Below, piece by piece: positions 12,665 to 24,080 of a DNA stretch of 64,000 nt (the stretch's first letter is position 1; every line of letters starts with the position of its first letter). The stretch is from Cryptomeria japonica (taxonomy: Eukaryota > Streptophyta > Pinopsida > Cupressales > Cupressaceae): assembly GCF_030272615.1 (NCBI RefSeq), contig NC_081405.1, positions 471,622,008-471,686,007 on the forward strand, read 5' to 3'. A model generated the notes under the pieces. The model was not told the origin of the DNA. It was given only the letters and a program-made list of their open reading frames with translations, and did not search any database. Made by a program: the position numbers and the translations under genes.

Positions 12665-12666
12665 CA

Positions 12667-15600
12667 TGTAATTTCCCACCATTATTAAACCAACAAAATT
12701 GACCATTTTTTTAAATTTTTTTTTGCTTAATTTAATCATTGTGTTTGATTCAATTTCATACTCTGGGCATCCATCCATTTGGATTAGGCATTCATCCATC
12801 TGGGATGAGAATCTAACCATACGGGTTAGGCATCGGTCCATACGGGACATAAGATTTCATCTATCCAATACGGGATAGGCATCTACCCATACGGGGTAGG
12901 CATCTATCCAATCAGGATAGGAGGTGCTTTGGCCAGAGACTTAGACTCATCGGGACCATTCGGGTCCTAAGCCACTCACTAAGTACTACACTCTTCTAAT
13001 AGAAGTGCACCGAGGTCGTCATCCTTAGGAGTAAATAAATAACATAATAGAAGCTTGAATTCCGCCTCGGAATTTGGCTTAAAGCCTCGGGAAGTCAAGC
13101 GAATCCATACGGGATTCCTTCCGAGTATGCATTGAATTAATTTTTCCTTTTTATTATACTTATCTTTCAAATTAGGATTCTATTCAATCCTTCTATACCA
13201 AGCCTAGACCCCACCCACGAACGCCTAAGTACGAGGGACAACTCCATCCCAAGACTGCCTACATACCCGCTTCGGCACGGGATCAAGGCGTAAAGTATGT
13301 AGTTCTATTTTCTACTCTATGGTTTGATGTAAACTAATTAGTGGGTATGCAACCCTTTCTAGGGTCAATGTCCCAAACAGTTTCTCTGCAGTTGCTACCC
13401 ACAGTGGTAGCGCTTAAGCAAAGGCTCAAGATGGCCTATTGCTTGTGGCCTAAAACAACTAGATCCTAATTCTAATCATAAGCGTCACCCTTGACCAAAT
13501 TGTCAATCGACAACAATTCTTCAAGATTAAATCAATTTCATAAGAGCATTTCACTCATCATCCCTATAGGAGTTTACTATGGTTTAACTTAGCGGGTGAA
13601 AGATCATTTTAGAATTATCTTATTAAATTATCGATCCAAGGGGGATTACCCGCCCCTTGGATTTTAAATTCCAAGTGTCCCTTATTACTCCCCGACGATT
13701 TATAGGGGCGATGCCACAGATGTCGTTGATGCAGCTTTATCAGCCATTAAGTGCAATAGTTCAACACGACGGCATTACCCGTAAGCGTGACCCAGAGGCA
13801 CTGTATATACCGAACGCTGCTATGTTTTGGTTTTCCGACTCTTTTTATTTAGTTTTCTAACTAAGAAGCTATGAAAAACATCATGCTTGAAAAACAATTA
13901 TGAATTGAACGTGCATAATTAGACATTGCAAAGCTTAACTAATTGAAATAACTACTTGGTGAACTACGTGGAATAAAACCATAACTAAGTTATTAATATT
14001 CAAAATTTAAATATAACTTGCATAACAATGACAATCATGAAACTTGCATATTAATAATTAAACGTGTAACTTACATGAAGATAAATAAAATGTAGCTTGC
14101 TAATCAATAAATACTAATTAGGTAACAAAAATTCGCACGATACAAGTATAGTGAAATTTACGTGCAAGGTTAAGCAATATTCATTCCTATTACGAGATTA
14201 TTTAGAAATAGAGTCACTAGTTAGAAATAAGCACAATTAGTTTAGACTTTAAACAAATTTTGGATCAAATCGTATAAATTAATTTTTTATTTTTTTTTAT
14301 ATGAATCTAAGATGCCAACTAAATGTCCCAATAAATTCCAATTGGATTTAAAGATTCCAATTATTATTTTTATTTAAAACTACAATTATAATTTTTTTTT
14401 ACTAAAGATTTATTTGAAAGTATTAGTTAACAATGAATCAAAATTTGCTTACAAGTTTATCCAAGTTTATCATTACTAAACTAAAATTTAAGTTAATAAT
14501 TTCCATTTTGCAATTTAAATAAAAAGAAAATGAATAAACTACCCATCGATTATACGATATTTACTAGACATTTAAGTCTCTTCCATTTCTTGAAAACCGG
14601 ATGCATGAGGTGACAAAGGTGGGGGTTAACGAGGGAAGAGGGAATGGGAAGGTGGGCCCCCATCCACCCCATACACCTTGCGCTAGCAGAAGCCGTAGGG
14701 AGTGGGGTCGGTGGGGCCCCACATGCTCGCCTTACCTTCCACTAACCATTTGAACGCCCATTCCATTAAAGTTTGCAACGTCCTATACCAAATTTCATAC
14801 GGTGTAATGTTCATATAATTTTTGTAACGTCGAATTCATTGAAACAAACCAAAAAAATGCAAATAAATATACATTTATTTATTTATAATTATTTATAATA
14901 TATGAAAATGGGCTCATTAACTTTTCCAGGAGAATAAGAATAATAATACAGATAATAATGATAATAGCGTAAATTTTATAGATTATTCATGAGTTAGTTT
15001 AATAGGGAATAATTTACACAGTGAATACAAATGAAATCATCTCATAAGATTGATCAGAGGGGAGAGGTAAAGTTGATCACAGAGGGAAGAGATGAGGTTT
15101 TAAGATTTAATCCAAATCTATATTCAGAGAGGAGAAGGGATTTATTAAAGGAGAAATAATAAAATAAAAATAACTTCAATCCACAGGTGATCAAATTATA
15201 AACACAGAGAGATATGATTTCACAGAGATCCTATTCAACAATTCTGTCTTATGTTGAGAAAATAAATTTTTTGATGAGATTTCCAAGGAAATAGTATTCA
15301 CGGAGAGGGGTTCTTAAATAAATAAATAACAGAAGAAAAAAAATAATGAGAATGAGAATCTAATCACAGGGATAAATAACACAGAGAACTAAATTGTTTA
15401 GCAATGTATAAAACTAGAGATTTATACTACATCATTCTCCTCCTCTTTTTTCTTCAGAGAGATTTATACTTCATTCTGCACAGAGAGTAATGAATACAAT
15501 GAGGTTTATATTTTATTATCAGACATTTTCTGTTCACAGAGAAGTAAGATTGAATGTAAGAGACAGATTTATATTTAAATTCCCAATCCAGTAATGAATT

Positions 15601-16490
15601 TAAGAGAAAAATAACAAGGACGGATTCATACAGAGAAGATTTTAATCTCAGAAAGAAATTTAAATAACGAGAATATGATTTCTTTTTGCACAGATAAAAG
15701 AAAGAAATCCTTTTGGAAAAGCAAAAGCAAGATCTAATATCTAAATGATAAAGCTATCCTTTGCATGCAAAATATGAAAATTCTTTTATCCATATTTATC
15801 CCTAAATAAGAAGTAAAGATTTACAATCTAATAATTTTCATTTTATTGTTTTTAAAAGAAGATCTAGAAGCTATTTTTTTTTTATAATACAAATTTCTCA
15901 TATGCAAAATGAGAGATGACAAGAACAGAACCTGGCTTATCGAAGCTTGATGTTGAATCCTCTAGCTATCCTTTTGATCCTTCCTTGCAACTTGAGAGAA
16001 ATCTTTCAAACAACAACTTAAAAATCCTGCAATGAAAAATGAGACTACCAAAGAAGAATTCTACTACTAAAAACTTGGGAAATTTTCTTCAAAACATAAT
16101 CAACAACTCCCTTCCTTGAAACTTGCATACAATTTTATAAGAAAAATCCCTCCATTCCACTATCTAGAGAATTTAATTAAAAAAAGAGATTATTTTCCAC
16201 TATTGGACTCATGCAAATTGATTAAAACTTAGTGGGGGAGTTACATGCAAGGTGGTGGAGATTCCTCTAGAAGCTTCCAAATCCTCCTACAACATGTGCC
16301 ATAATTGGGAGTGAAAAGAAATAAAATAAAAATAAAAATAATGCCTTTGAATTATATTCTCCAAGTGTGTGTGTGTGTTTATTATTATTATTATTCTTTT
16401 ATAACATTTATTCAATCATTTTAAATAGCTTAACCAAAAATATAATAGAATTGCATTTAAATCAAAAAGTGATAAAGGAGGGTTGTGACA
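12667..16490 (-). mobile_element. LTR3, 5' LTR of element B (3,824 bp)
   Basis: Full-length LTR from TGTAATTTCCC to GGGTTGTGACA. The base after it (16491, AATAA) leaves the element, so 16490 is the right edge of the tandem array. It matches LTR2 end to end, with an extra 21-bp minisatellite unit among the differences. No gene is supported inside it. Confidence 0.92.
12767..12921. repeat. 21-bp minisatellite inside LTR3
   Basis: The same degenerate unit as at 5627-5760, with about seven units. The extra one is the CATCTACCCATACGGGGTAG unit near 12880-12900. Confidence 0.8.
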
Positions 16491-17027
16491 ATAAACTACA
16501 AATATTGTGCGTGAATTATTGATAACATGATATATTCTAAAGGTCTCAACTTTATCGTTTTGTTTCTTTGAGGCTAAAATCAAACTACAAACTTACATGG
16601 ATGATAGTTAGAAATACATCAAAAAAATGTATTAGTCCTAAGTTTGTATGTTGGGTATGCAATTGCTACAAAATTTATATATCCTCGCAATTGGATTATA
16701 TTTAACCTTGTTGGGTATAAGTTTTATTCATTAATGTGCAAATTTCACAACTTAATTGTGTTTTTCTCTTTGAGTTAGTCCCTTGTGTTCAAGACATTTC
16801 ATAAACAATGCTCATTGTTCAACCATACCTCTTTATTTATGTACTTGTGTACCAATACACATAACTTCTAGTAATTTACAACAATCCATTAATATGAAGG
16901 GATGTGTCTTTTACATTTGCAAGCTAGGGCATATTGGAGAAATATTCCCTTTAAACTATAGGCCTACAAACTATTTTTTAAACACATCTACAATAGGGCA
17001 TTAGCTAAGAGTATCAACAACTAAAGA

Positions 17028-17085
<58 letters not shown>

Positions 17086-17281
17086 CATCTATGCAAGGTA
17101 TTTGGAAGGACCATCTAGATTCTATGATAAATATAGTAACATTTTCATAATAGGTTCTTTATTATAAGGATTGTAAGCTAAATTTCAAACTAACATCAAC
17201 TATATAAAACTTATATCATGTCGAAAGAATTTATAATCTATGTTGCACATACTAGAATGAGGGGAAGGAGGGATGGTTTTC
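16491..17281. other. Intergenic, no gene seen
   Basis: AT-rich sequence without a supported ORF. It contains the dinucleotide repeat at 17030. Confidence 0.5.
17030..17085. repeat. Compound microsatellite (GT)n(GA)n
   Basis: About 19 GT repeats run straight into about 9 GA repeats. Confidence 0.97.
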
Positions 17282-17804
17282 TGTTAGAAATTAGGATCAT
17301 AGGATACTAATCATTATAAATAAGATCATAAAGTAAATGAAATGAGAAAAATACATGCATAAATGTACACATTACACAAGATATACATGGGGAAAACCTT
17401 TTTGGGTAAAAAACCCCATAAAGCATCATTGAATTAAAACACTTACAAATATAGTCTATCACAAAATAGACATGAACCTGAGGACACTCCTCAAATACTT
17501 CCACATGGCCAATATTTCCTCTTGTGCATAGTGATACAACTCACCACAAAGCTCCAAATTCACACAACTCTCAAATGAGAGCGAACCTAAATAAATATAG
17601 GAGGAAGGGTGGCTTTACTCGTCACACCTTTTCAATAACCCCCCACTCATAAATAATTAATAATCTAATAATTATTAGATTATAATTATTTCAAATGGGA
17701 TATGCTTATAAAGCATATAATATATAAGGTTTTATAACCTTATATTAGAACATTATATATAAATGTTATAAGGATGTGATCCCTAATAACATTATGTTCT
17801 AACA
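17282..17804. mobile_element. Probable solo LTR, 523 bp
   Basis: The segment begins TGTTAGAA and ends TTCTAACA, a perfect inverted terminal repeat of the TG…CA type common in plant LTRs. It is flanked by TTTTC and GTTTC, a candidate 5-bp target-site duplication with one mismatch. A CTAAATAAATATAGG stretch could be a promoter. No coding sequence is present. Confidence 0.6.
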
Positions 17805-17892
17805 GTTTCAAGCATGGGGGACCAATGACCTTAATTTGGGGATGGCAAGGGGGTGGTAGCTAGTAGGGTTTGGGGAGCAAAGCCCATATTTG

Positions 17893-18903
17893 ATAAAGCA
17901 TTCACCCACAAGAGCACAATCACCATAACACAAGAGGTTTTGACGTGGAAACCCAAAAGGGAAAAACCACGGTGAGTTGAAACTCACAAGTAACTATCTG
18001 CAGAATAGTAACTAGACCGGTTAAGGTCATACAATGTACTTCACCAGAACAGATCCTGCTAGGAATCCAGATCTTTGTTAGGAGATAAGTCTTGTTAAAG
18101 ACTACCTTGTGAGAGGATTTCAGATCCACAATTGTGAACCACCTTGTTAGAGGATTTACAAAGGCTTTTCTGGGCCTACCCGGTTAAGGGTTTCAGACTT
18201 GTTGAAGATGTAAGTAATCAACAAGTGAGTGATCTAGATACTAGCACAGTATGCTTGGTTAGATCCTTGATAGCTCATTGTTAATGCACATTTAGCATTA
18301 CTCTAGTCTTCACTATCTCCACACTCTGTTTCTTCACACAGACCTAATCTTCATAACTATGATCACACATACAAAAACCTCATGCACAACTTAAACCCTA
18401 ACAACTACTAAAACCCTAGACATGATGTCCTTATAAAGGAGTATGATTTCATGTCGGTCCAATAGGATTACATTGCAAGTTCCTAGGTTCAGTGCATCTA
18501 GACACATTTGGTAACACGACACAGAATCACTGCCAAAGTGTGGGTGGATGACAATTCATCACAAAAATACCGGTTGGTAACTCATCACAGAGTAATACTG
18601 GTTCATACATTTTACCAATCACTGGTTTGTCAAAATGAAGACTAGGAAAAATGATAATTGTCGCTTTATTCTTTCGTTCCGCTTGAGATTCTCGAACTTC
18701 TTGAGGTCTTCATACCGCTTTGGGTCTTCAGTCAGTTTGTGACTGGTAAACACCTTTTGCAAAACACCGATAGTCTAAAGACTATAATACATAATACCGG
18801 TTGTGACAAATATCGGTTGAGCATAACTCATACATACAAAAAGTGATCACAAAACAAGTGTGTGTCCATCAATAACAATCACAACATCATCAAAATGCCA
18901 ACA
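17893..18903 (-). mobile_element. 3' LTR of LARD-like element, truncated
   Basis: It matches 24215-25207 with scattered substitutions and an insertion of about 18 bases near 18700. The right end GCCAACA is the complement of the minus-strand LTR start TGTTGGC. The outermost ~130 bases present in the other LTR (24081-24214) are absent, so the left end of the element is broken and no TSD can be read. Confidence 0.88.
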
Positions 18904-18916
18904 ATCTCCCACTCTG
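18904..18916 (-). other. Polypurine tract of LARD-like element
   Basis: On the minus strand AGAGTGGGAGAT precedes the LTR start TGTTGGC directly, as expected at a 3' LTR junction. Confidence 0.75.
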
Positions 18917-19220
18917 GCACTGATGGCAACACTTAGGAAAATTTTGACATCTAAGTGTTTTACAAAAAAAAAATGTCATAATCAAAATTACTCCCCCTAA
19001 GCATATACACTATCTCTTTTGCTAGAAAATACAATGTATACTACTCCCTTAAAGAGATAAACATGAAAGTATACATAACATTCATCAAAATTTAAATACT
19101 ACTCCCCCTTTGCCAACAATGACAAAATACTGTAGAATAACCCCTGTTTCTCATTATCATTAAAATAATAAATGTTCATGACAATAATGAGTGAAACATA
19201 TCAAAAACCGATTTTAAATC

Positions 19221-22200
19221 CTACATTAAGGTCTTCATGGATAACAACCATGACTCAAGTAATGAGGTAGCAACCTCACTTTCCGTCTGCGTCTGGGATA
19301 CATGTTCTTCTATGGCATCAATTGTACTCATCTCTTGAGTGACCGTTAAAGCTTCCAGATTGAGAAAGCACTTCTGAAGTATTTGCAGTCTGGGTAATAA
19401 AACCAGTTGAAGTTCTTGCAAATCTCTAGTCCTATTGCTAATCTCCAACTCTATTCTAGCATACTGGAGCTGAAATCGGTGAATCGTTTGCCCATATGTG
19501 GTGAAAGAATCATATGGCGTCTTAAAGTTGCTTATGTATGTCTACAAATCAGATTGCAGTTTATCCTTCTATGCAAGCACATCATCACAAAATAGATGGG
19601 GTTGTCTTATCTTACTCAGCAGTAGTTTTCCCTCATCCATAGCATCTTTTATATCCTTCTGCCCTTTCTGAAGTTGAGACCGGAGCTCATTCAGTTTCTT
19701 TACCAAGGCAGTGTTTAGTCCCTTTTGATGCTTTTTCTGTGCATTACCTTCAGCAACTTCTTCTAGGCATTGTACATGGTCCTCTACAACTGTACAGAGA
19801 AGCTTTAGTTGGGCCAGAGAGGAATCGGTACTGGGGAGATTAGTACCAGGAATCAAACTGGTGAGAGTGTCAACCGCAGTTTGAATAACATCTTGCTCAT
19901 TTTTCCTCCTTAATGCTTCCAGTCGCTCTTGTGCAAGCTTAATGCTTTGGAGCAGCTCCAATTCGTTTGCAGATTGGAGGTCAATAGGACTGGTGATGTT
20001 AGCCGGTTTGGCTTGACCACTGGTTGCCTTTGGAGTCTCAGTTTGCTTGTTCTTTTTTGCTTCCTTCTTTTCTTCCGCTCTTTTCTTTTCCTCTTCTTTC
20101 TCCCTTAGCTCCGCTTCATGCTTTTTCTTCTCTTCCTCCTTCTTTCTGTCTTCTTCTTTCCGCTTCTCCTCTTCTTTCTTTTTCTCCTCTTCTTGTTTCG
20201 TCTTCTCCTCTTCATGTTTCCTCTTCTCCTCTTCTTACTTCTTCTTCTTCTCTTTCTCTTTCTCTGCTTGCTCTTTGTCAACCTTTTCTTTGTCGTGTCT
20301 CTCCTTATCTGCTTTTTCTTTTTCAGCATCTGGAGTGACATCTTCAACATCTAATGCATCAACATCAATCGTGTCTACCTGTTCTATTACTCTTTCTCCT
20401 TTATCATCAAATTCCTCATCCGGTTTTCCAGTTTCCGATTCCTGTTCGGCCTTCTTGTTGGCCTCAGACACTTGATGCAACCAGACAACAGCTTTGGCAT
20501 GCAGATGAGTATCCTTCTCTACTTCAGAGGTTTTGCCTTCAAGCAGCCTGAGTCTTCTTCTTCTTATGAAGAAGAGCCCTTTGTTCTTATCCATGATTTC
20601 ATAGAGCTCAAAATTTGACACATCAGGAAAATATTGTGCAAAGATTTCATCTCTTATTTCCTGTTCTTTTTCAATGGCAATGCGCCATTTGTTATCTAAA
20701 GAATCGTATAAAGAATCTGGTGTCATCGATCTAATTTTTTATGGCAACCAGTCATTAATACATAGATAATTGATGACTTCCTGTACAACTTCCTCTTTTT
20801 CATTATCATTAAAATCATCAAAGTGGTCTATTAAATCACTTAGCACTTTTCTCCTAACATTCTTGATACTCCTTTGACAATGTGTCAATGGTTTGTAAGA
20901 GGAAATGTCTATATTTACCGGTGCTGACGATGTCGGTTCATTGTTGGTTGTCTTTGCCTTCTTCCTTGTTTGCCTAGCCTTCTTAGGCTGCACTTTAGGT
21001 TCCGTATCCTCAGAATCTGGTGAGATGCTCTTGGTCTTCCGCTTTCTTTCAAAAACCTTGGCGGGTGCAACTTCTGGTTTCTTCTTGGCAGGTGACCGCT
21101 TGGTCTTTTTAGGACTTGCTGAGGTAACCGGTGTCGATACCAATGGCACTGCCTTTCCCTTCTTCACTGAAGGTTCTTCAATCGGTTTTATCCTTTCCAA
21201 GTAGGTGTTGGTTCTCTTCTTCTTTGGATCAAGAGGCGAGGCAAGTAGGGTAGAGGCATACCCATCTAGCATGTCATACATCACCTCATATCCCATGGGT
21301 TCAACTTTTTCCTTTCTGGGCTCAACCGCCTGCATTATGCACTCATCTACTCTAATGGTAAAGCAGATGTCCTCTTCATACTTCTTAACGATATCTCCAG
21401 ATATCCTCATCCTCTGGCTCATCTTCCGTTTGAATTCATCATAGTATTTATTCAAGACTTCAGGATATCTGGTTCCCATCGCTTGAAGACTTTCTCTGAT
21501 TTGTTTGGTACCCAATTGGTTAGCAGACCATTGAATATCACCGACTCCCGAAAAATAACCTTGAAAGTAGAAAAACAGACCTACCAAAAGTTGTCCAAAT
21601 TTGAATCTTAGGGCATTCTCATGTTTGATGGACTTCAAATTTATTAGAAGTTGCTTCTGCATACAGGTGCATAGATCAAATGAGACATCTTCCATGATCA
21701 TTCTGTAGGCAGCATTTACCGCAACAGCAAAGACAGAGTTTATTCTGCTAGCATAAAACATCTGGTATCCAGTCACCATGCAAGCATACTTGACCAAATC
21801 ATCCTTGATGGTGTTGACAGTCATTCCCCGTTGGTCGCTCACAGAACCGGTGAGCTTAGTCATTTCAGTCTTGATGACTTTCCTTAGGACTGGCACCTCA
21901 CCAGTGTTGCAGAAACCGGTGACGACATGAATAGCTTCAGGCGTAATGTCATGTGTCCTCTCGAGATACATCTTGTCGCCGTGCAATCTGCTTAGGATGA
22001 TGCGGATGTGATTTTCTGTGAATTTTTCAATAAAGTACACCGCATTGTGAAGTTTCTTCCTCTCCAGGATGTTGTATTCTGGTTTGATCTTTTTGTCATC
22101 CCCGCAGAACAGACCTAGCTGGGAATGGATCACTAGAGATCCTAGGTCTTCTAATTTACAATCAATGTACCCTGAAATATCACCTTCCACTATAACTCCA

Positions 22201-22298
22201 TCGAGTGTCTGGGATAGGGCATTGTATTTCATCTTCCATTGGATAAAATCCACTGAATCAACAGGTGCACTAAAACTGGAGTGCAATGTAGAAGCCAT
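19221..22298 (-). pseudogene. Large non-pol ORF of LARD-like element
   Basis: A single minus-strand reading frame of about 1,025 codons, broken only by stops at 20739, 20235 and 19569 plus its natural end near 19221. It starts at an ATG (MASTLHSSFSAP). Residues ~1-330 look globular and helical, with DITPEAIHVVTGF and an aromatic stretch (LLVGLFFYFQGYF). Residues ~370-450 are a Lys/Pro/Ser-rich linker with nuclear-localisation-like clusters (KKTKRSPAKKK). The part after 20726 (LYDSLDNKWRIAIEKEQ) leads into a Glu/Lys/Arg repeat tract and a coiled-coil-like tail (LLQSIKLAQERLEALRR). No RT, protease or integrase motif is present. Two of the stops fit Gln codons changed by C-to-T. The function is unknown. 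It resembles the extra ORFs of plant LARD-type elements, perhaps the plant transposon-protein (Transposase_32-like) group; that assignment is an inference. Confidence 0.75.
20040..20330 (-). repeat. Glu/Lys/Arg-rich coding low-complexity tract
   Basis: A purine-rich (minus strand) run of GAG/GAA/AAG/AGG codons within the large ORF, encoding an EEEKRK-type charged helix. The opposite strand shows long Ser/Phe/Leu ORFs, which are shadows of this composition. Confidence 0.85.
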
Positions 22299-22922
22299 GA
22301 TTAACTGATAAACAAGAATTTCGATAAATACCTTAAGAATTTTGAAATTTAGGGTTTGTCAATACATTGCACACTTCACCACTCGATTGTTTGAATATCG
22401 CTTAGTGTTCTTCACTGATAGGTTGCAAGTACCTCAGAATTCTTCTGCTAGATTTCAATTCACTCTGAATCGCAAGTCGAATCGCCTTTGGTCACTCTGC
22501 ACTTGAAAATTTCTTCGCTCGCAAATTGATAAGTGAAAATGACGTTAAGAATCCCTTTTAAACAAATTCTTCACCTACCATAATAAATGCATCACCATTA
22601 GGGCATAAACCCTAATTTTGCCTTTAACCGTTTTCGTTCTTCTGCTGATTGACAAGTAACACATACCAGTTAAGATCTTTTACCGATGTAAACCGGGGGT
22701 TCGAAACATTTCACCGATTTGTTCCCCCTAAGCTTTTTTGAAGCTTAGTTTGTCGGTTCGGCAACTTCCACACTTGGTGCAGAAATCGGTTCTTCTTGTG
22801 ACACTTCTTCAGGTTTCTTTTTCCATGTTTTATTCATTCCTGCTTGAACGGTTTCAAAATCAATCTTCCCTTCCGAAGTGACCGATATATCATCCGATAT
22901 GTTCTTTCTCATCCTGCAGATT
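22299..22922 (-). other. Spacer between gag remnant and large ORF
   Basis: No open frame. The 3' part, just before the ATG at 22298, looks like a plant mRNA leader (AAACCCTAA-type motifs near 22350 and 22610). This raises the possibility that the large ORF has its own leader or promoter instead of being read from the LTR transcript. Confidence 0.4.
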
Positions 22923-24048
22923 CTAGTTGTGTCTCGGTTTGTTGCAGTGATAGAATACCATTCCAGGTGCTCTCCATGGTCGGTTATTCATTCTACCATT
23001 CTTCCTCCTACATGTTGCAACAATGTGACCGCTACCATGGAAAGTCAAACAAGTTGCTCTCCAACCGGTTGTCACTTGATAGCTACCACCACCTGACTGA
23101 TGGTCATAGGCATTATACCGGTTTGGATTCCGGTTCACAGAGGATTTAGAAAAAACTCCTTGACTCCTTTGAGGATATCTTCTAGTGTTGTGCACGACAG
23201 ACTTGCGTTCAAATGCTCTATGCCCAAACTTGTTGCATGCATAACAGTTCCCATTGAATCTATTGGATCTAGGCTTATTGTTTAGAAAGTAAGGAAAATT
23301 ATTGTAAGCCTTATTTATACATACATTAGCAATATATCCTTCCTTGAGACAATTAAAGCAAACAGGTTTGAACTTTTGCTTACCTTTATCCTTTGATGTC
23401 GGTTGCTTCTTTGATGCTACATCTTTTGCTCTAGAGGTTTCACCTGCCTAATAACCAGAGAAACCAAGTCCATTAGTATTCTTTACCGGTTTAGTTGATT
23501 CAAGCTTTTGCTCTAACTTAGCAACACTCTGATTGAATTTGGCAAGTATTTCCTTTGTCTTGGTGAGTTCCTTGGAAATAGAAGCATTGGATTCCTTCAA
23601 GGTTGCATTCTCAGAAATAGCCATGTTTAGTTCACCTTGCATTTCTTCTTTTTCCACTTTACTCTCTTGGAGATGAGCGGTAAGGGCACTGATTTCTTGC
23701 TTCAGTTTGGAAATCTCATGATCTTTGTCTTTTACCAGGTCTTCAGCTTTCCTCCGGTTCTCAAGCTCTTGACACATTCTGATAGTCAGTCCTTCCAGTT
23801 CCCTTCTTAGGTTGGCATTATATTCATTCAGTTTTTCAACTTCTTCAACTAGGGCTTCCATGTCTGCTTCATCAGAAGAACTATTTTCAGTAAGCTCCAT
23901 CAATTTCTCAGCATGCTCTCTTCTCTTTGTTAAAGAGGCTTTATATTTATAATTTGACTTTAAGTTCATCAAAGGCTTTCTCAGTCTGAGTGAGACGATG
24001 AGTAAGCTCCCTCACAGTGTATTCCCCCATATCTCCTTCCAAGTGGTT
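22923..24048 (-). pseudogene. gag-like coiled coil and decayed zinc knuckles
   Basis: The minus-strand frame carries a long heptad-rich segment (EALVEEVEKLNEYNANLRRE, KDKDHEISKLKQEISALTAH; 23972-23448), then an in-frame TAG, then four CCHC zinc-knuckle relics. These are CFNCLKEGYIANVC (His changed to Tyr), CYACNKFGHRAFER (last Cys changed to Arg), CLTFHGSGHIVATC (second Cys changed to Phe) and FYHCNKPRH (first Cys changed to Phe). Each keeps the spacing but has lost one ligand. A short frame (YTVRELTHRLTQTEKAFDEL) begins right after the PBS, so the N-terminal capsid-type domain of gag is missing. Likely role when intact: nucleocapsid-like RNA binding for trans-packaging (inference). Confidence 0.8.
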
Positions 24049-24065
24049 AAACTTATAGAAAGGTT

Positions 24066-24078
24066 GGCTCTGATACCA
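24066..24078 (-). other. Primer-binding site of LARD-like element
   Basis: The minus strand reads TGGTATCAGAGCC, the initiator tRNA-Met complement, two bases inside the LTR boundary at 24081. Confidence 0.92.
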
Positions 24079-24080
24079 AT

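Noticed and set aside
20024-20475. Long plus-strand Ser/Phe/Leu ORFs
   Set aside because: They are shadows of the Glu/Lys/Arg tract of the real minus-strand frame.
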